Source: Diphasiastrum complanatum
Lineage: Eukaryota; Streptophyta; Lycopodiopsida; Lycopodiales; Lycopodiaceae
DNA: 64,000 nt
Direction of reading: 5' to 3'
Assembly: GCA_029204225.1 (NCBI GenBank)
Contig: CM055109.1
Coordinates: 34,345,098 to 34,409,097 of the forward strand
Positions 59,352-64,000 of the stretch are shown piece by piece; the first letter of the stretch is position 1; the number at the start of each line of letters is the position of its first letter. Both the position numbers and the translations under genes were made by a program. The notes beneath the pieces were generated by a model. The model searched no databases. It saw nothing but the letters and a program-made list of their open reading frames with translations, and was not told where the DNA came from.

Positions 59352-60192
59352 CTCCCCCTTAATGTGGAGCTTGAAAAATTTTGAACTTCAGATTTAACAT
59401 ATCATTAAATCTGAGATGTTGCTCCTTTGATAGAGCTTTTATGAAGTAATTTGCTGCCATGTAGTTTGTTCTGCAGAAGATCAATTCTACTTCCTTACTG
59501 TGCACTTTCTCTCTAAGCTAATGATACCTGATTTCTATATGTTTGCTTCCAGAGTGAAATCTTGGATTGAGAGAAAGCGTTATTGTGTTTTGATTGTCAC
59601 AATAGATTGTTGTAGGAAGTGTTTGTGTAAGATTGAGGTCCTGAGCCAGATCGCCTCTTTGGTTGCATTGGTGGCAGCTATGTATTCGGATTTTGTTGAT
59701 GATAATGCAATTGAGGTCTACTTCCGGCTGTTCCATGAGATTGGTCCTTGGTTGTATAAATATACAAATCCAGAAGTTGATTTTTTGGTGTCGACATCTC
59801 CTGCCCAATCCGCATCTGTGTAGGCTTCAAGGATGTTGGCAATTTGGCTGCCTCTGTAGCAGATGCTGAGAGTTGTCATTGCTTGGATGTACTTCATGAC
59901 CTTTGTTAGCGCTTTCCAATGAGCTACGCCTGGATTTGACAGGAACTGGCTGAGTGTACTGACCGAATATGCAAGGTCTGGTCATGTGTAGATCATATCA
60001 TTGCGTATATCAATGAGTTGATGATGGATTGAAACGGGTAGCGCTTCATCTCCTCCTTTTCTGCCTCAGTTTAAGGAGACTGTTCCTTTGATAGCTTTAG
60101 TCCAAGTTCAAGTGGAAAGAGACTGGGTTTGCAGTTGGCCATTCCATACTTTTTCAGCACATTATTGAGATATCGTTGCTGACTAATAAAGA
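59352..60192 (-). pseudogene. Copia RNase H
   Basis: Minus strand: INSLIYAMI, PDLAYSVSTLSQFLSNPG, then TDADWAGDVDTKKSTSGFV, ALSSTKSEYIAAT, and IYCDNQNTITLSLNPRFHSG with SKHIEIRYH. Frameshifts and stops are scattered. The catalytic Asp in TDADW and the later Glu and Asp are still visible. Confidence 0.75.
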
Positions 60193-61090
60193 TCAGTCTG
60201 CTAGGTCGATCTCATTGAATTTGGATTCCGAGACAATAGTGGGCTGGGGACCCATGTCAGTCATCTTGTATTTCTGGGCCAGCATGCATTTTGTATCCTT
60301 CATCAGATTCAGATTATTACTGAATAAGAGTGTATCATCTACGTAGAGAGTGATGATGATGAAGTAATCTGATACAGACTTGAAGTAGACATTTGAGTTT
60401 GCTGAGTTTGGAATGAAACCATTCTCTATTAGAAATGTGTTGATCTTCTGGAACCAGGCTCTGGGTGACTGTTTTAGCCCGTAGAGCACCTTGTGGATTT
60501 TGCATACAAGGTGTTGTTGCTTGTCATTGAGTTCGTATCCCTCTGGCTGTGTCATGTAGATCTCTTCTTCCATGGTTCCATTGAGGAAAGTGGTCTGGAC
60601 ATCCATTTGGTGAACTTCAAAGGTCTGTCGCGGCTGCAAAGGAGAGGAATAGGTGGATCGACGCATGTTTGACGACTAGGCTGAAGCTTTCTGAATAATC
60701 TAGGTCTGAAATCTGAGAAAAGCCTTTGGTGACTAGCCTGGCCTTGTAACAATTTAGCCTTCCTTCAGCGTCGTACTTTGCCTTGAATATCCATTTGCAT
60801 GGAATCGGTTTTCGATCTTTTGGCAGCTCAGTGAGTGTCCATGTTTGATTCTCCATAAGAGAATCGAATTCGGTGTCCATCGCTGCTTTCCATTGGTCAG
60901 CATCAAGAGTAGACATCGCCTTAGCAATTGTGTTTGGTTCCTGCACGAAGTGGCAGGCCAGATCATCCATAAATTTGGATGGAGGCTGTCTAGACCTATT
61001 CGACCTTCTAGGTTGAACTTCGGTCCTCTGATGTGGGTTGACTCGTTGAGGTTTCGACTCATCGTCTGAGTCACCATCAAGATTCTGGAG
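60193..61090 (-). pseudogene. Copia reverse transcriptase
   Basis: Minus strand: MENQTWTLTELPKDRKPIPC, KWIFKAKYDAEGRLNCYKAR, then EVHQMDVQTTFLNGTMEEEI, LYGLKQSPRAWFQK and the catalytic YVDD (ITLYVDDTLLFSNN near 60330). Two overlapping frames at 60617-60970 and 60193-60666 show a shift near 60640. Confidence 0.88.
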
Positions 61091-62020
61091 TTAACTCTTT
61101 GGATTGAGATTAACTGGTTGTTCGATCCGTGAGTCTGAATTATCAACAACTTTTCCTTTGTGGTCGATGAACTGGTCTTCCACGAAAATGACATCTCTAC
61201 TAGTGAATGCCTTCTCAGTATCCAAATTGTAGAGCTTGTATGCCTTGTGGTCTGGGGAATAGCCGATGAAGATCATTTTCCTACTCTTGTCATCTAGCTT
61301 TCTTCTTAGATCCTCAAGGATCTGAACAGAAGCGATGCATCCAAACACTCGAATATGTTTGAGTGATGGTTTTGATCATGTCCACACCTCATAAGGTGTC
61401 TTGCCATTCAGGGCTTTGGTGATGGATCGATTCTGCAAATAGGCAGTTGTAGTAACAGCTTCTGCCGAAATTTTTTTTCGAAGAGAGGCATGGGCCATCA
61501 TGCTCTTGGCACTTTCGATGAGTGTCCAGTTCTTCCGCTCAGCTACACCATTGAACCGAGGTGAGTAGCTGGTTGTGTATTGTTGAAGTATCTCGTTGGC
61601 CTTGCAGAACTCCTTGAATTTTGTGGAGATGTACTCTCCCCCTCCATCTATGCGTAGCGCCTTGATCTTCCTCTGGGTTTGGTTTTCTATAGACGCCTTG
61701 AACTGCTTGAAGAACTTGAATGCTTCGAATTTGTTCTTCATATAGTAAGTTGCAGTCCTTCGAGAGAAGTCATCAATGAAGGTTAGGAAATAGAGAGCTC
61801 CCCCTATGGAAGCATTCTGCATTGGGCCACAGATGTCGTTGTGTACAAGATCAAGCAAGCCCTTGGATGTATGAACTGAGTCAAAACTGAAGGGACTCCT
61901 AGCATGCTTGGTAGAAACAACGACTGTCGGAATACTGTTGGCTGCGCGTTTGCTAGAAAGACATCTTGATAGAAACAAGACTGATAATCCGCAGTAGAAA
62001 TGCAGATTACTGAAATGCCC
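61091..62020 (-). pseudogene. Copia integrase
   Basis: Minus strand: FIDDFSRRTATYYMKN, ALRIDGGGEYISTKFKEF (the usual SDNGGEY has become IDGGGEY, keeping the Asp) and [17 protein letters not shown] give the DDE triad. FGCIASVQILEDLRRKLDDK and IFIGYSPDHKAYKLYN close the domain at 61091-61348. The zinc finger and everything before it are missing. Confidence 0.85.
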
Positions 62021-62032
62021 GCTCTGATACCA
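62021..62032 (-). other. Primer-binding site of the minus-strand copia
   Basis: GCTCTGATACCA on plus is TGGTATCAGAGC on minus, adjoining the LTR at 62033. Confidence 0.9.
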
Positions 62033-63057
62033 TGTTGTAAAATCACGTGTGGGCGTGAGCGGCAGCGGAAGCTCAAGGATTGAGCGTGGCGTGTAGGAAC
62101 GAAAACACAACAGTTAGCAGCAGAATTATCCAAGTAGAAGAATTTATACAGAATGCGCAAATGAACGACGTAGTAGTGAGACAAAAATTGCACTCTGATT
62201 AATATCAATAGTGAGTACAATAGCTTGAAGTAATAACTTCAGCTTGCTGAGCGTGATAATGCTGGCTACAAATAACTCTGATTGAAAAAGAAATTTAATT
62301 AGCTCAATCAACACTTACATAGCTTGATTCAGCTAGTATATATATAAAAGTGTCGAGAGACAAAAAAAATATCTTACAAGCTTTTAATGCTATTTACGCC
62401 AGTCTTTGCATATGTACAAAGTTGGTAACCGCTAACCGCCTTTGGGATATTTGGTTGTCCAGCTGTTTTAGGATTGTTGATAAGTTGGTGACGTCGGTCA
62501 GCCAATGTAGCAAAAATGCGAAAAAGCTGAAAAACCCAAAGGCGTCCTTAGACTGAAGGTCTGCAACTCCTGAAGGTGCCCTTACACTAAAGGTATGTGA
62601 ATCCCTAAAACGCCTTTAGAATCAATTCAGCAAAGAAGGCGAGAAAGGTGAAAAGTGTCAAAAAGTGCCTTACACTGAAGGCAGAGAAGAAGGCGAAGAT
62701 GCCTTAAACTAAAGGCAATGAGAGAGGCAAAAAAGTGCCTTAGTTTAGAGGCGGCGAAGAAAACCGAAAAAGGTGAAGGTGCCCTAAAAAATGATATTAA
62801 GGTTTTTTGGGTACTTTGTCGCATTTTTCGCAAAGAGCAAAATGGCGAAAAAGGTGAAGGTGGTCCAGAAATGGTTTAAGTCATTCTGGCCAGTGTGTCG
62901 CATTTTTTGTGAACGAAGAAGGCAAAGAAGGCGGAAAAAGCAAAGGTGCCTTAAGAATGGTTTCTAAGGCATTCTGGCCACTTGGCCAGTGTGTCGCATT
63001 TTTTGCTAAGGAGCGAAAAAAGGGCGAAGGTGCCTAAAAAATTGTTTAAGGTAAAAG
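62033..63057 (-). repeat. 5' LTR of the minus-strand copia (about 1 kb, outer end lost)
   Basis: Ends ACAACA on the minus strand at 62033. A TATATATATA box lies near 62336-62347. The U3 part at 62540-63057 holds repeated AGGCGAAGAAGGCGAAGG motifs and palindromes. Homology with the other LTR stops at 63057. Confidence 0.8.
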
Positions 63058-63637
63058 TTTTTATCTATACTTTGTATAAAGTCATTAATTTACGGTCAAC
63101 TTTTCTAGAAAAAAAAAACTACGTTTTCTCCCAGTCTTTGAGAACATATGCTACTTATAAACCTTTGAAAAATAATGGATTTATTATTATTATTAAATTG
63201 AGGAGAAATTTTCAATTCAGTCCATGAAATTAATACAAATGACTTTAGACTTCTCACAAAGGTTTGCTTCTCTTACACAAGATTTCTATCATGCTAAAAC
63301 ATTACTATACTTTCCACTTTATTGTCTTAATACGTTGTTGACTATGATGCTTGTGGATTGAGATTTGTTGGTACAAATGAATATACTATACAATAATTTC
63401 ACATGTATCTCCACATCACTTTAGGTTTCTTGTTTATAACTACGTAGAGGATACTTGCTACTGCTTTAAAAGCAAAATGGACGACCCACCGTTTTCAAGG
63501 CGATTATGTTTTGCAAATTCTCTTTATAATGGTCCTGTGAGAAAAGCTTCGTTTTGAGAATGTTGATTATGTTTTTCAAATACAGATTCTACTGCATAAT
63601 GGTCATGTGAAAAAGCAGTCACTATCCTTTATGCAAT
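63058..63637. other. AT-rich flank
   Basis: No gene seen. Two short direct repeats (ATAATGGTCCTGTGAGAAAAGC near 63526 and ATAATGGTCATGTGAAAAAGC near 63596). Confidence 0.4.
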
Positions 63638-63749
63638 GGAAAGAATTGGGCAGATGACACTTTGCACTATAAAGAATCATAGTCTTGGCCCCTTCGGGCC
63701 TTGCCTATGACACTTTACTAGGCAAAATGTCATCTGCCCAGCCCATTCC
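63638..63749. repeat. Imperfect inverted repeat (hairpin), 28-bp arms
   Basis: Arm 63638-63665 and arm 63722-63749 share TGGGCAGATGACA in inverted orientation; 23 of 28 positions match, and some mismatches allow G-U pairs in RNA. The loop contains a smaller GGCCCCTTCGGGCC stem. Confidence 0.7.
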
Positions 63750-64000
63750 ATAATACATAACAATTAGTGCATTCTTCAAAATCACCATTAGCATAACTTT
63801 TGAACTGTGCAATTGCTATTGTATACAATCCTCTATCATTTTTTGTTACTTTAAATTCTGGTATTGCACACTTATTATTGTACACGGTTCATTGATAATT
63901 TTTGAAATTTTAGTTCAGATTTTACATCTTTAATCTCATCATGTTACTAATCACCTTTCTTTTCCTTGACATAATATTGTAAGATCATCTTTATTGGAAT

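Larger units (their letters stand above)
58878..63057 (-). mobile_element. Ty1/copia element, minus strand, gag-less, with truncated LTRs
   Basis: On the minus strand: LTR (63057-62033), PBS (62032-62021), integrase, RT, RNase H, polypurine tract AAGGGGGAG, LTR (59351-58878). The LTRs share a block (58878-59245 with 62688-63057). Each is cut at its outer side, so no target duplication is found. Gag and protease are missing: integrase starts about 100 bp after the PBS. Confidence 0.85.

Overview
The window is nuclear DNA from a plant, probably a seed plant with a large, repeat-rich genome. I cannot name the species. The evidence is two plant-type genes with GT-AG introns, a plant-specific INDETERMINATE DOMAIN (IDD) zinc-finger gene, and many Ty1/copia and Ty3/gypsy LTR retrotransposons. 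Several of these have the plant primer-binding site TGGTATCAGAGC, complementary to initiator methionine tRNA. Introns of 7 and 10 kb packed with transposons fit a gymnosperm or another long-intron lineage, but this is inference.

Only two host genes are well supported. First, the C-terminal half of a ClpX ATPase (the unfoldase of the organellar ClpXP protease) lies on the + strand in eight exons from 13179 to 32499. All eight join in frame (249 codons plus stop) with correct splice sites. The exons for the Walker A/B and GYVG pore regions are not seen, so they lie left of the window or are lost. Second, an IDD-type C2H2 transcription factor (624 aa, three coding exons) lies on the + strand from 54537 to 57044. 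These genes are unrelated in function.

Layout: 1-5123 and 8327-8390 hold a minus-strand gypsy element and a partial tandem copy, with probably one shared LTR. 5124-8321 is a copia element nested in the gypsy gag, with a CATCA target duplication. 8440-11480 holds decayed copia pol. 11481-13178 has nothing I recognise. 13179-32499 is ClpX. Its 9.8-kb first intron carries a tRNA-derived SINE, a LINE relic and a nested copia complex with an inverted LTR (16060-22893). Its 7.2-kb sixth intron carries a LINE relic, a minus-strand gypsy relic with a LINE-like patch, and a copia tail. Its last intron carries a second SINE.

32500-40100 is mainly unassigned, with a gypsy tail, an LTR and a gag relic at 34950-37650. 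40109-46280 holds copia relics, one split by a gypsy deletion derivative. 46300-52400 is AT-rich with minisatellites and a GC-hairpin repeat family. 52400-57600 is the IDD locus. 57600-64000 holds a minus-strand copia element with truncated LTRs and a final hairpin.

Every retrotransposon here is broken: stops, frameshifts, a missing gag, or a missing RT/RNase H. I found no CRISPR array, rRNA gene or functional tRNA gene, and no evidence for a new multi-gene system. The most notable signals are the two very short SINEs in one gene, the inverted-LTR copia derivative, the repeated loss of everything between PBS and integrase in three elements, and several structured non-coding repeats.
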